Below are positions 26,250-34,218 of a stretch of DNA of 64,000 nt, piece after piece. The stretch spans positions 361,997 to 425,996 of the forward strand of contig NZ_FNGS01000003.1 of assembly GCF_900103285.1 (NCBI RefSeq), given 5' to 3'. The notes beneath the pieces are model-generated. The model was not told the DNA's origin. It searched no databases and worked only from the letters and a program-made list of their open reading frames with translations. Numbering within the stretch: the stretch's first letter is position 1; every line of letters starts with the position of its first letter. The translations under genes and the position numbers were made by a program. This DNA comes from Siphonobacter aquaeclarae (lineage in GTDB: Bacteria > Bacteroidota > Bacteroidia > Cytophagales > Spirosomataceae).

Positions 26250-28568
26250 TTAATGGCCTAATTCACTGTGGAACTTGATCCGCATGAGGCGTAACTCTTC
26301 TTCGGTGTACTCGGCGCCCATTTCTTTCAAGGCCACGGCCATCGAATCGGTTTCGGCACTCATGAAGTAATCGTAAATCTCGTCCTGACGGTCGTCGTCC
26401 AGTACCTGATTGATGTAGTAATCGAGGTTGAGCTTCGTACCGGAGTAGCAGATATGCTCGATTTCCTCGATCAGCTCCGTCATGCTCAGGCCTTTCGCTT
26501 CCGCGATTTCGTCGAGGTTGATCTTCCGGTCGATCTGCTGAATGATAAAAATCTTGACCTTCGACTTATTGGTCGTCGTCTTGACAACTACTTCTGTCGC
26601 GGTCTCGATATCGTTATCATCCACGTATTTCGAGATGATCTCGACGAACATTTTACCGAACTTGACGGCCTTGCCCATCCCGACGCCGTTGATCTGCGAC
26701 AGCTCCTGAATGGATGAGGGGTACGTCGTGGCCATTTCTTCCAGAGACGGATCCTGGAAAATGACATACGGCGGGATGTTCTTTTCCTTCGCGATCTTCT
26801 TGCGAAGGTTTTTCAGCATTTCGAAGAGGGCTTCGTCGTAGGCCTTGGCGGACGTGCCTGACTCTTCCTTTTCTTCTTCTTTCTCTTCCGTCTGGTTTTC
26901 GTAGTCGTGATCTTTCGAAAGCGTGATCACGTACGGCGCTTCGAGGAAGGTCGTGCCTTTTTCAGTGAGCTTCAGCGTTCCGTAGTTCTCGATATCCTTT
27001 TCAAGGTATCCGAATACCGTCAGCTGCTTGATGACCGACAGCCAGAATTCCGGCGTCAAAACGCCGTCGTCTTTCTTGCCGGAGGTTTTCGGTTTTGCCT
27101 TGACGATTACGTTGCCGTCTTCGTCCTCCTCCTCTTCCGGTTCGTCGTCATCGTCTTCGGCCTCATATCCGAGCTTGAATTTGCCCTTGCCGAACATGTC
27201 GAGCTTGTTGTGGCCGTGACTGACGACGTACGGGTTTTCGATACCCATCAGGATATCGGCGATGTGGGCGCCGTCGAACCGGTGGTCTGTCAGTTCCACA
27301 GCACGGAGGATCCACTCGACCTCGTCCTGCATCTTGAACTTCTGCGTCGGCTTGAGGCAGTTGTCGCAGAATCCGCAGTCTTTCGGGAAATATTCACCGA
27401 AATACCCGAGAATCTGCCGGCGGCGGCATACTCCGAGGTTGGAGTAGCTCACCATTTCCATCAGCAGGGACTTGGCATTGTCACGCTCGGTGACGGGCTT
27501 GTCCTTGTTGAATTTATCGAGCTTGACGATGTCGTCGAAGCTGTAAAACATCACGCAATTGCCTTCGAGGCCATCCCGGCCGGCACGTCCGGTTTCCTGG
27601 TAATAGCCTTCGAGGGATTTCGGAGCGTCGTAGTGCAGGACGAAGCGTACGTCCGGCTTGTCGATTCCCATGCCGAAGGCAATGGTGGCGACGATGACTT
27701 CCACTTCTTCGTTCAGGAACGCGTCCTGATTGGCCATGCGGGTACTCGGATCGAGCCCGGCGTGGTAGGGCAGGGCGCTGATGCCGTTGACCGTAAGCAG
27801 TTGGGCGATTTCCTCGACCGATTTCCGGCTGAGGCAATAAATGATGCCCGATTTGCCTGCCTGGCTTTTGACGTATTTGATGAGCTGACGGGTAATGTCT
27901 TTCGTCTTCGGCCGGATCTCATAGTAGAGGTTTTTCCGGTTGAAGGACGATTTGTACACCGTCGAGTCCTCCATCTGCAGGTTTTTAATGATGTCCTGCT
28001 GGACTTTCGGGGTGGCTGTAGCTGTCAGGGCGATGAGGGGCAGCTTTTCATCGATGGTCTCGACGATATGCCGGATCCGCCGGTATTCCGGACGGAAATC
28101 ATGTCCCCATTCGGAGATACAGTGGGCTTCGTCGATGGCGACGAACGAAATCTTCGCTTTCTGGAGGAAGGCGAGGTTTTCTTCCTTGGTAAGTGACTCC
28201 GGTGCAACGTACAGCAGTTTTACTTCTCCGCTGAGCACATCCTTCTTCACCTGGTTCATCTCCGACTTGCTGAGGGTCGAGTTCAGAAACTGGGCGTTGA
28301 CGCCGACGGCATTGAGCTGGTCGACCTGGTTTTTCATCAGGGCGATCAACGGAGAGATAATCACGGCGGTCCCTTCACTCACGACGGCCGGCAGCTGGTA
28401 ACACATCGACTTGCCGGCGCCGGTAGGCATGATGACAAACGTGTGGTTGCCGGAAAGGAGATTACAGATGATGTCTTCCTGTTCTCCCCGAAACTGAGTG
28501 AACCCGAAGACCTCTTTCAACTTTGCCTTAAGGGTATCCTTTAACGACGGATCATCAAGCATGGCCAT
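26250..28568 (-). CDS. recQ: ATP-dependent DNA helicase RecQ
   Basis: RecQ is a 3'-5' helicase used in recombination repair. The 772-aa protein has motif 0 (FGFTQFRGEQEDII), Walker A (MPTGAGKSMCYQLP), AIDEAHCISEWGHDFRPEY, and the helicase C domain ending in YYQETGRAGRDGLEG. A zinc-binding region (CRRRQILGYFGEYFPKDCGFCDNC) is followed by RQC and HRDC domains (YVIFQDPSLEEMATTYPSS at about 600-620). An insertion of about 35 residues of Asp/Glu and then Lys (AEDDDDEPEEEEDEDG) interrupts the RQC region. The C-terminal about 100 residues look like an extra helical domain after HRDC, common in Bacteroidota RecQ. Confidence 0.96.
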   Translation of the reverse strand: MAMLDDPSLKDTLKAKLKEVFGFTQFRGEQEDIICNLLSGNHTFVIMPTGAGKSMCYQLPAVVSEGTAVIISPLIALMKNQVDQLNAVGVNAQFLNSTLSKSEMNQVKKDVLSGEVKLLYVAPESLTKEENLAFLQKAKISFVAIDEAHCISEWGHDFRPEYRRIRHIVETIDEKLPLIALTATATPKVQQDIIKNLQMEDSTVYKSSFNRKNLYYEIRPKTKDITRQLIKYVKSQAGKSGIIYCLSRKSVEEIAQLLTVNGISALPYHAGLDPSTRMANQDAFLNEEVEVIVATIAFGMGIDKPDVRFVLHYDAPKSLEGYYQETGRAGRDGLEGNCVMFYSFDDIVKLDKFNKDKPVTERDNAKSLLMEMVSYSNLGVCRRRQILGYFGEYFPKDCGFCDNCLKPTQKFKMQDEVEWILRAVELTDHRFDGAHIADILMGIENPYVVSHGHNKLDMFGKGKFKLGYEAEDDDDEPEEEEDEDGNVIVKAKPKTSGKKDDGVLTPEFWLSVIKQLTVFGYLEKDIENYGTLKLTEKGTTFLEAPYVITLSKDHDYENQTEEKEEEKEESGTSAKAYDEALFEMLKNLRKKIAKEKNIPPYVIFQDPSLEEMATTYPSSIQELSQINGVGMGKAVKFGKMFVEIISKYVDDNDIETATEVVVKTTTNKSKVKIFIIQQIDRKINLDEIAEAKGLSMTELIEEIEHICYSGTKLNLDYYINQVLDDDRQDEIYDYFMSAETDSMAVALKEMGAEYTEEELRLMRIKFHSELGH

Positions 28569-28740
28569 TTGTACTTTTCTTCGACATCAATCAACGGTTT
28601 GATGTATGCTAGGGGAAATTCTGCCTCCTGTAACGAAGGAATCAGGATTGAAATTAGTAAAAAAACTTTTTTCGCAGGTAAAAATATTTCCGGGCCGGAA
28701 ATAACGAATATCCCTCTACGAAAAAGAAAATGGGGCACTC

Positions 28741-28760
28741 CCGGGCGAAATAGCCCGGCT
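28741..28760 (-). terminator. Possible terminator of the DUF4293 gene
   Basis: CCGGGC (28741-28746) and GCCCGG (28753-28758) form a stem with a 6-nt loop about 30 bp past the DUF4293 stop. On the minus strand a T-rich tract begins only some 10 nt later, so termination strength is doubtful. Confidence 0.4.
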
Positions 28761-28789
28761 TTCCCGTGTTGATGAAGAAGATAGAAGTA

Positions 28790-29263
28790 CTAGCGAAGCC
28801 GGCCGAAGGCGTCCTTGACCTTTTTCTCGTCCCAGCGGATGAACCGGTTGGCGGCCACATTGCACAGCAGCGCGATGGCGATGACAAAGAACCCGATTTT
28901 GAAACTTCCCTGGGTTTCGATGGCAAACAGGCCGTTTCCGCGGATGTGCGCAAGGTAGGTAGAGGCGCCGAGCAGCCCGACCAGTACGAGGGTGTTGATC
29001 AGGTTGAGGAACATCTGCCGGACCCGGTTGCGGAACTGGAGCAGGGAGGCGAGGGCGATCAGGCCTCCGGCGATGGCCAGGCCCGCGAGGTAAAAGGTGT
29101 TTTCGGAGGTGACTGTCTGATCACCTTTCGTATACGTAAGCGCAAAAGCGTTGAGGGTAGCCGATTCGGTACCGATGGTTTTCTGCCAGACGGGGAAGGC
29201 GAGGTAAAGACCCATGGATACGACGATCAGGGCCAGGAAAAGCGATTGGGGGCGTTGCAACAT
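28790..29263 (-). CDS. DUF4293 family membrane protein
   Basis: The 157-aa integral membrane protein has four hydrophobic segments (residues about 7-25, 55-75, 85-108, 122-142). It opens MLQRPQSLFLALIVVSMGLYL, which is characteristic of the DUF4293 family found almost only in Bacteroidota. No catalytic residues can be seen and the function is unknown. It has its own promoter and precedes recQ on the same strand with about 220 bp between them. Confidence 0.88.
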   Translation of the reverse strand: MLQRPQSLFLALIVVSMGLYLAFPVWQKTIGTESATLNAFALTYTKGDQTVTSENTFYLAGLAIAGGLIALASLLQFRNRVRQMFLNLINTLVLVGLLGASTYLAHIRGNGLFAIETQGSFKIGFFVIAIALLCNVAANRFIRWDEKKVKDAFGRLR

Positions 29264-29288
29264 AGACTATATCAAATGGGATATAAGG

Positions 29289-29319
29289 CAAAAGTACGCC
29301 ACAATTGCTCAATGCCCAA
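29289..29319 (-). promoter_or_regulatory. Promoter of the DUF4293 gene
   Basis: On the minus strand TTG (29319-29317) is followed after 20 bp by TACTTTTG (29296-29289), an exact TAnnTTTG. The leader before the ATG at 29263 would be about 20 nt. Confidence 0.65.
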
Positions 29320-29469
29320 GGGGTAAATGCACCGGGCAGCGCGGAAACGGGGATTGGCCGTTATTTTTGCGAAAAAAAATGCGGGACGGAAACCTGCTGA
29401 TTTTGAAAGAAATAGGGCGGCTTTGAAGGGGAATCGTCAAACTTTTTTCAACTTTTTTCCGGAAGGGGC

Positions 29470-29501
29470 TTGACAAAAGGGTGTTTTACCCCCTACCTTT
29501 G
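29470..29501 (+). promoter_or_regulatory. Promoter of the tRNA pair
   Basis: TTG (29470-29472, within TTGAC) stands 21 bp before TACCTTTG (29494-29501), an exact TAnnTTTG. Transcription would start about 30 nt before tRNA-Gly. Confidence 0.75.
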
Positions 29502-29538
29502 CAGTCCCGAAAGTAAGGGAAATGGCAAACAAAAATAA

Positions 29539-29611
29539 GCGAAAGTAGCTCAGCTGGTAGAGCGCGACCTTGCCAAGGTCGAGGTCGCGGGTTCGAACCC
29601 CGTCTTTCGCT
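29539..29611 (+). tRNA. tRNA-Gly (anticodon GCC)
   Basis: A complete cloverleaf can be drawn. The acceptor is GCGAAAG with CTTTCGC, the D arm GCTC/GAGC, and the anticodon stem CGACC/GGTCG with loop TTGCCAA. The T arm is GCGGG-TTCGAAC-CCCGT. The 3' CCA is not encoded. Confidence 0.97.
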
Positions 29612-29621
29612 CAGCAAACGA

Positions 29622-29647
29622 AGCCCCGCAAGTCGGGGCTTTTTTTG
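29622..29647 (+). terminator. Hairpin with T run between the two tRNAs
   Basis: AGCCCCG and CGGGGCT pair over a CAAGT loop and are followed by seven T residues. It would end, or reduce, transcription before tRNA-Leu. Confidence 0.75.
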
Positions 29648-29653
29648 TGGCAT

Positions 29654-29738
29654 GCCCGGGTGGTGGAATGGTAGACACGAAGGACTTAAAATCCTTTGGG
29701 CAGTAATGTCCGTACGGGTTCGAGTCCCGTCCCGGGTA
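29654..29738 (+). tRNA. tRNA-Leu (anticodon UAA)
   Basis: The acceptor is GCCCGGG with CCCGGGT. The anticodon stem is AAGGA/TCCTT with loop CTTAAAA. A long variable arm of the leucine class (around TGGGCAGTAATGTCC) precedes the T arm with GGGTTCGAGTCCC. The phosphorothioation island begins shortly after its 3' end, a common place for integration. Confidence 0.96.
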
Positions 29739-29747
29739 CGGAGTAAG

Positions 29748-29783
29748 AGCCAGTTGTGATGAGAATCATGACTGGCTTTTTTT
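29748..29783 (+). terminator. Terminator after tRNA-Leu
   Basis: AGCCAGT (29748-29754) and ACTGGCT (29771-29777) pair, with an inner GTGAT/ATCAT extension, and a run of seven T residues starts at 29777. Confidence 0.8.
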
Positions 29784-30152
29784 GTTGGGGGTGGGGGGAT
29801 TTGACAACAATTGGACAACATTTTCAGGCGTAGATTTCTCCAGAAGAATAATTCTCGGCCACACTGGGGTGATTTGCCCTTCTTGTGGAGATATTCTTTT
29901 TGCGACAATGAAAATACCCGAGCGGCCGAAACTTCCTGGAAGGGCGAGCAGCAAGATGATCTCACCTTTGTCCGAAGATAATTCGCACCTATTTTTATGC
30001 CCTTGTGTTTGCCGCTCATGTGAGCGGATACCCGGAGGAGCGCCTCACCGGTGTGTTGTCGGGTTTTCTCTTTTTGCACACATTCGCTTTTGTTGAAGTA
30101 GGGCCTGTCTTTGCGAGGAGCTTCAGTAGATGACATTTGATTATTTGCCGGT
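29784..30152. other. Island junction between tRNA-Leu and sspA; no supported gene
   Basis: These 369 bp hold only short overlapping frames. One + strand frame has two Cys pairs (CPSCG and CPCVC) and one minus frame reads fluently (ENVVQLLSNPPT), but neither has a convincing start, length or family. It may be a decayed gene at the left junction of the island. I did not find a second copy of the tRNA 3' end that would mark a matching attachment site. A TGTCTTTG box at 30106-30113 is a weak candidate -7 for sspA. Confidence 0.4.
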
Positions 30153-31304
30153 ATGGAAGACCTGATTTATCTCGACTACAATGCTACTACTCCGCTCGCA
30201 CCGGAAGTATTGGAGGCTATGATGCCTTATCTGACGAATTGGTATGGGAATGCCTCTAGTAGCCACCTGTTCGGTCAGCGGATTGCAGATGCTGTCAAGA
30301 AGGCCAGAGGGCAAGTTGCAGATCTAATTGACTGCGATCCAAACGAGATCGTATTTACATCCGGGGCAACGGAGTCCATTAATTTGGCTATCAAAGGAGT
30401 GCTTCAGGACCGGCTAGACGATAAAAGGCACATTGTGACCGTTCAAACGGAGCATCCAGCGGTATTGGATGTATGCCGGTTTTTGGAGACAAGGGGGTAT
30501 GAGGTAACCTATCTCCCTGTTCAGCCGGATGGACTGCTCGAAGTAGAAGATTTTCGCAGGGCGCTTCGATCTGATACAGCTCTGGCTACAGTGATGTTGG
30601 TGAACAACGAAACAGGAGTAATTCAGCCTATTCAAAAGCTGGCTGAACTGGCACATGAAGTCGGGGCTCTTTTTATGACGGATGCTACACAGGCTGTAGG
30701 GAAGATGCCTGTGTCTGTGGACGATCTGGATGTTGATTTAATGGCTTTTTCGGCACATAAATTTTATGGGCCGAAGGGGGTAGGTGGGCTTTTTATAAGA
30801 AGTCAATCTTCACGAAAAATATGGCTGAGGCCAATTATTCATGGTGGTGGCCAAGAACATGAACTTCGTAGTGGCACACTGAATGTTGCAGGTATAGTGG
30901 GAATGGGAAAAGCTTGTCAATTGAGTGGAGATCAGATGGAGGTAGATGCATTGTCAATATCTAAGCTCCGCGATACTTTGGAGACTGCGCTACTTAAAAT
31001 CGACCAAGCATTTATTAATGGAAGTAAGGAACATCGATTATATAATGTTACCAATATTACATTCCCCAATTTAGATGCAGTTATGTTAGTTGGATTATCT
31101 AAGAATATTGCTATTTCTAATGGGTCAGCTTGTACGTCTTTTGTGCTAAAAGCTTCACATGTATTGAAAGCCATGGGGTTAAAAGATGATGAGGCGTTTG
31201 GTGCGCTACGGTTTTCTTTCGGCAGAAATGTACATAGCAGTAGCGTCGATTATGTTATATGTGAAATGCGAGAAATTATTGAAAGGAAAAAATTTGTAAA
31301 ATAA
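30153..31304 (+). CDS. sspA: Cysteine desulfurase of the phosphorothioation system (SspA/IscS-like)
   Basis: This PLP enzyme takes sulfur from L-cysteine as a persulfide. In Ssp/Dnd systems the sulfur goes to SspD/DndC and then to the DNA backbone. The 383-aa product has YLDYNATTPLAPEVLEAM at the N-terminus, H101 in QTEHPAVL, the PLP lysine K203 in SAHKFYGPKG, and the catalytic C327 in ISNGSACTSF. It is a class I (IscS/NifS) enzyme by length and motifs. It faces the sspBCD operon tail to tail, 49 bp from the last gene. The first two thirds are moderately GC-rich and the last third AT-rich, so the gene looks mosaic. A general NifS/IscS role is the alternative, but no Fe-S scaffold genes are nearby. 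Confidence 0.85.
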   Translation: MEDLIYLDYNATTPLAPEVLEAMMPYLTNWYGNASSSHLFGQRIADAVKKARGQVADLIDCDPNEIVFTSGATESINLAIKGVLQDRLDDKRHIVTVQTEHPAVLDVCRFLETRGYEVTYLPVQPDGLLEVEDFRRALRSDTALATVMLVNNETGVIQPIQKLAELAHEVGALFMTDATQAVGKMPVSVDDLDVDLMAFSAHKFYGPKGVGGLFIRSQSSRKIWLRPIIHGGGQEHELRSGTLNVAGIVGMGKACQLSGDQMEVDALSISKLRDTLETALLKIDQAFINGSKEHRLYNVTNITFPNLDAVMLVGLSKNIAISNGSACTSFVLKASHVLKAMGLKDDEAFGALRFSFGRNVHSSSVDYVICEMREIIERKKFVK

Positions 31305-31353
31305 CAACAAGGTAATAAATGGATCAAATATCGTAAAACAAAGTATATGAAAA

Positions 31354-32439
31354 TTAATTAAATTCTGAAAACTCTTCTGCCCAAGAATTGACTACACTTA
31401 AGTCAATTGAATTTATATTCTTTCTAAGAACATAATTTGTAAAAGAATTGAAATATTTATTAATTTCTCTAGGAGTTAAACTATTCTTTGGAATTAACTT
31501 GACGATAGAAGATATTATGGATGGATCTATAGTGTGATTCTGTGGGTTAATATAATAGTTATTAAGTAGCTCAAGAACATAGGAATTGGCAGCCGGTTCC
31601 GTGATTTCGGCGTATTTAATCTTTTTAGTAATCCGAGACCAAAGAGCCGTTCCTAAGAGCATCTCGATTGTTTGTTCCTCGCCCTCGGCGAGGGTGAAGT
31701 TAAAGAACATTAACAAATTGTCAGAGAAGCTGTCCGAAAGATCTCGAAGAACTTGGGAAAATGCTTTATAAATTTTGGCTGGATAATATATTATATCTTC
31801 CATTTCGTCTAGCCATAAAACGAGCTTCCCTGAGTAAATAGGAGAATGGCCGGCATAACATGCAAACAATCCTGATAGGAATTTGATAATATCAGAATCG
31901 CTTGATATGTCTTTTGCTAATCCAAGTGATTTTAGCTCTGATTTTGTTACACCTGTATATATATATCTATTCATTAGCTGCTTTGTTGACGAATCACCAC
32001 TTCCCATGAGTGATATGGCTTTCGCGAATTCAGAACTAGCAACAGGAGTAAGCAGTTGAATAAATTGGTCTAGTCCATGTTGTAAGATCAGTTGAGAAAT
32101 ATGAGTACAAATAGTATCAAAAGATAGCCAGTCGATTATGTTTTTTTGAAATTCTTTAATCGTTTTATTGCCATCCTTGGGGCTTCGAAGATAGATCTGG
32201 GTAATTTTTGTATTGGTCGAGTATTTTTCCATAAAATAGTAAGCGCTAAATGTTTTTCCCCCGCCATATGGACCCCAATTCAGGACGAGTTGGGTTGATT
32301 CATACTCAAGACATTCATCATAGCATTGCTGAATTTTCCTTTTAAGATCAGGAAGGCCAGCCCATACTAAAGAAGAAGTACGGGAAGGAGTGGTATCTTT
32401 GAAGGGATTTTTTGAAAGATTTATATCAGAGAGAATCAT
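31354..32439 (-). CDS. P-loop ATPase, last gene of the Ssp operon, function unknown
   Basis: The 361-aa protein has Walker A GPYGGGKT (56-63) and Walker B LVLWLDEMED (D211, E212), so it should bind and probably hydrolyse ATP in the cytoplasm. The C-terminal third (LTPREINKYFNSFTNYVLRK) looks helical. I see no nuclease, membrane or DNA-binding motif. Its fold resembles AAA/STAND-like regulators more than a helicase. It starts 6 bp after the PIN nuclease gene, so both are one transcript and may form a complex. In position it matches the third gene of the published sspBCD-sspFGH arrangement, but I cannot test homology. Strongly AT-rich, unlike the flanking housekeeping genes. Confidence 0.7.
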   Translation of the reverse strand: MILSDINLSKNPFKDTTPSRTSSLVWAGLPDLKRKIQQCYDECLEYESTQLVLNWGPYGGGKTFSAYYFMEKYSTNTKITQIYLRSPKDGNKTIKEFQKNIIDWLSFDTICTHISQLILQHGLDQFIQLLTPVASSEFAKAISLMGSGDSSTKQLMNRYIYTGVTKSELKSLGLAKDISSDSDIIKFLSGLFACYAGHSPIYSGKLVLWLDEMEDIIYYPAKIYKAFSQVLRDLSDSFSDNLLMFFNFTLAEGEEQTIEMLLGTALWSRITKKIKYAEITEPAANSYVLELLNNYYINPQNHTIDPSIISSIVKLIPKNSLTPREINKYFNSFTNYVLRKNINSIDLSVVNSWAEEFSEFN

Positions 32440-32445
32440 ATTAAA

Positions 32446-33066
32446 TTAATTAAAAAGTTGATAAATTTTATCGATAAGAGAATTGTACTTTACTGTACGG
32501 TTGACAATATTGCCGGTTGTCTTGACCGATCTTTTTTCTTGAGGAGGAGCACTTACAGAAAGTATGTCTTTTATCATATCACGTGCAATGTCCTTCGATG
32601 GAATTATATTATTTGCATACAAAAATAATACTACGTCACATGAAGTCCAAAAGTGTATACAAGGAAAAGCCAATTTCCAATCAGATAATGTACCATTTAA
32701 TGCTTTTTCATCATCACTGATATAAATAGTTATTCCCCTTTTTAAGTGATGACTCAGATCTACCGCAACAATATAATTATCTACTTCCCCTTTGCTACCT
32801 CCTGGAGCTCTGCTGGGAAGTCTCTTGCTGAGTAATCGTTGCTCGTATGAATCAATATTTTGCCTACTCGGGTGTCTTACTAGTTTTTTGTTTTGTATTA
32901 TTTTCTCAATACCTTTATTCTGGTGGTCCATGATTTCGATATGAACTTCATTGCTAAACGTCAGCGCTGCGTTATCAAACAAATGTCGCAGAAGAGATTT
33001 CTGGTGAAAGAACGTTTTGCTTAAATAGATACAACTACATGTATCGATAAGACAGTTGGGTTTCAT
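32446..33066 (-). CDS. PIN-domain-like nuclease in the Ssp operon
   Basis: The 206-aa protein starts MKPNCLIDTCSCIYL, with D8 where PIN nucleases have their first metal-binding Asp. Further acidic residues follow in the PIN order: E40 or E44 (SNEVHIEI), E94 and D96 (GEVDNYIVAVDL), and D118/D119 (IYISDDEKAL). All positions of the four-acid site are thus filled, so an Mg/Mn-dependent nuclease is likely. After about residue 150 comes a basic helical tail. Its ATG overlaps the end of the upstream gene by 4 bp (ATGA), showing translational coupling. No antitoxin-sized partner lies beside it, so a VapC toxin is less likely than a nuclease subunit of the restriction arm. Confidence 0.7.
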   Translation of the reverse strand: MKPNCLIDTCSCIYLSKTFFHQKSLLRHLFDNAALTFSNEVHIEIMDHQNKGIEKIIQNKKLVRHPSRQNIDSYEQRLLSKRLPSRAPGGSKGEVDNYIVAVDLSHHLKRGITIYISDDEKALNGTLSDWKLAFPCIHFWTSCDVVLFLYANNIIPSKDIARDMIKDILSVSAPPQEKRSVKTTGNIVNRTVKYNSLIDKIYQLFN

Positions 33067-34181
33067 TGTAAAAGTGTAACGGTTATATAACTTTCATTTG
33101 CCCTGCCTTTACTCTTTATCGAATAGTGTCTTCCGCCGTAAGAAATTCCGTCGTCCAAAAGTAGATGAATATCATCAAAATTAGCAACAATACTATTTGA
33201 ACTAAGTAAGTCTATACAGACAAATAGAACAGATTCAAAAGCAGGGATTTTAAATAGACTTGATGACTTAACAGCAGATAGAGACTTTCCAAGAGAAATT
33301 CCAACTAGTCGAATTTTTTCATTGAATGGTAGCTCATTAAGAGATTGAAATGCTTTTAAAAACAATTTCGAAAATAAGGTAAAAGTAGAGCTGGATACCC
33401 ATGACTTGTCGATATCAGTTATGTTGGTAGCTTCTAGACAAGGCAGTAATTCGATCATCTTTTCTCCCTCCGGTGTGAGAAAGTATGCCGTGGACCCTTT
33501 TCGTTTTTCAATTGAAACCAAATTTAGCTGATTTAGCCACTCGCAACGAGGAATGAGTAGATGTTCCGCATATTTTTGAGGCTTTGTCCAGATATAGTTT
33601 ATCGTTCTAAATTTTTCATTTATTTGATTTTTTATAAAGCCAGATGATAACTCTCTTTTAGCTGTCAGTCTAATGTTTAAGGAGTCTTGAAATGTTTGCT
33701 GTAAAGATATTTGATTAAGTACTCCCCTTTGGAGAATATCAAGGACTAAAAAGATACCATCAGAGTCATAAGCTAAAAGAATAAAAAAATAGAAACACTT
33801 TTCGCTATTCAATAAGTTATCCTTTTCCGTTTTTGTACTTATAAAGGAAAGAAGAAGAAATGAAAGACGTGTATTAGACACAGTTCCATTGAAACCAGAA
33901 ATAAGGTCAAGCGACTTGCATAAATCTATGTAATGATTGAAAGAACTCGTCGGTTTGGAGTTTTCTGTTATTTTTCCTTTGCTATTCCGGTATGATTCAT
34001 CCAGCTGTTCTTTTTCAGAACTCCAATTCGTCAGTGAAACAAGAATATTTCGTTCTAATTTAATGCCAGATCCAATCTCAGAAATAATCTCAGAACATAT
34101 TCTCAATTGCCTGGCTGTGGTATGTAGACTGCTTAGAAATCTAAACCTATCTACTTTGATATACTTCGTTAAACCCTCCAT
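33063..34181 (-). CDS. Unknown protein with winged-helix-like segment, Ssp operon
   Basis: I do not recognise this 372-aa protein. It is mostly helical, rich in Ser, Leu and Lys, and has no signal peptide or membrane segment. The stretch at about 210-255 (PRCEWLNQLNLVSIEKRKGSTAYFLTPEGEKMIELLP) reads like a winged helix ending in a beta hairpin, so DNA binding is possible. The C-terminal part ends in a beta-rich SYGGRHYSIKSKGRANES segment. It starts 37 bp after sspD and overlaps the PIN gene by 4 bp. It is clearly part of the operon and would be the first gene of the putative effector trio. Strongly AT-rich. Confidence 0.65.
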   Translation of the reverse strand: MEGLTKYIKVDRFRFLSSLHTTARQLRICSEIISEIGSGIKLERNILVSLTNWSSEKEQLDESYRNSKGKITENSKPTSSFNHYIDLCKSLDLISGFNGTVSNTRLSFLLLSFISTKTEKDNLLNSEKCFYFFILLAYDSDGIFLVLDILQRGVLNQISLQQTFQDSLNIRLTAKRELSSGFIKNQINEKFRTINYIWTKPQKYAEHLLIPRCEWLNQLNLVSIEKRKGSTAYFLTPEGEKMIELLPCLEATNITDIDKSWVSSSTFTLFSKLFLKAFQSLNELPFNEKIRLVGISLGKSLSAVKSSSLFKIPAFESVLFVCIDLLSSNSIVANFDDIHLLLDDGISYGGRHYSIKSKGRANESYITVTLLQ

Positions 34182-34218
34182 GCAGAAATTTAAGTATCAA
34201 TCTTATGGATGATGATTT

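Noticed and set aside
26907-28196. 429-aa + strand frame within recQ
   Set aside because: It is antisense to an unmistakable RecQ and is composed of mirrored codons.
29782-30096. 104-aa + frame with two Cys pairs
   Set aside because: The TTG start, lack of family match and odd composition make it more likely a decayed or chance frame at the island junction.
29486-30136. 216-aa minus-strand frame covering both tRNA genes
   Set aside because: It contains GDGTRTRTDI and RRGSNPRPRP, the well-known false proteins produced by reading tRNA genes backwards.
32446-33066. VapC toxin of a toxin-antitoxin pair
   Set aside because: There is no small antitoxin gene adjacent, the protein is longer than VapC, and it is translationally coupled inside a six-gene operon.
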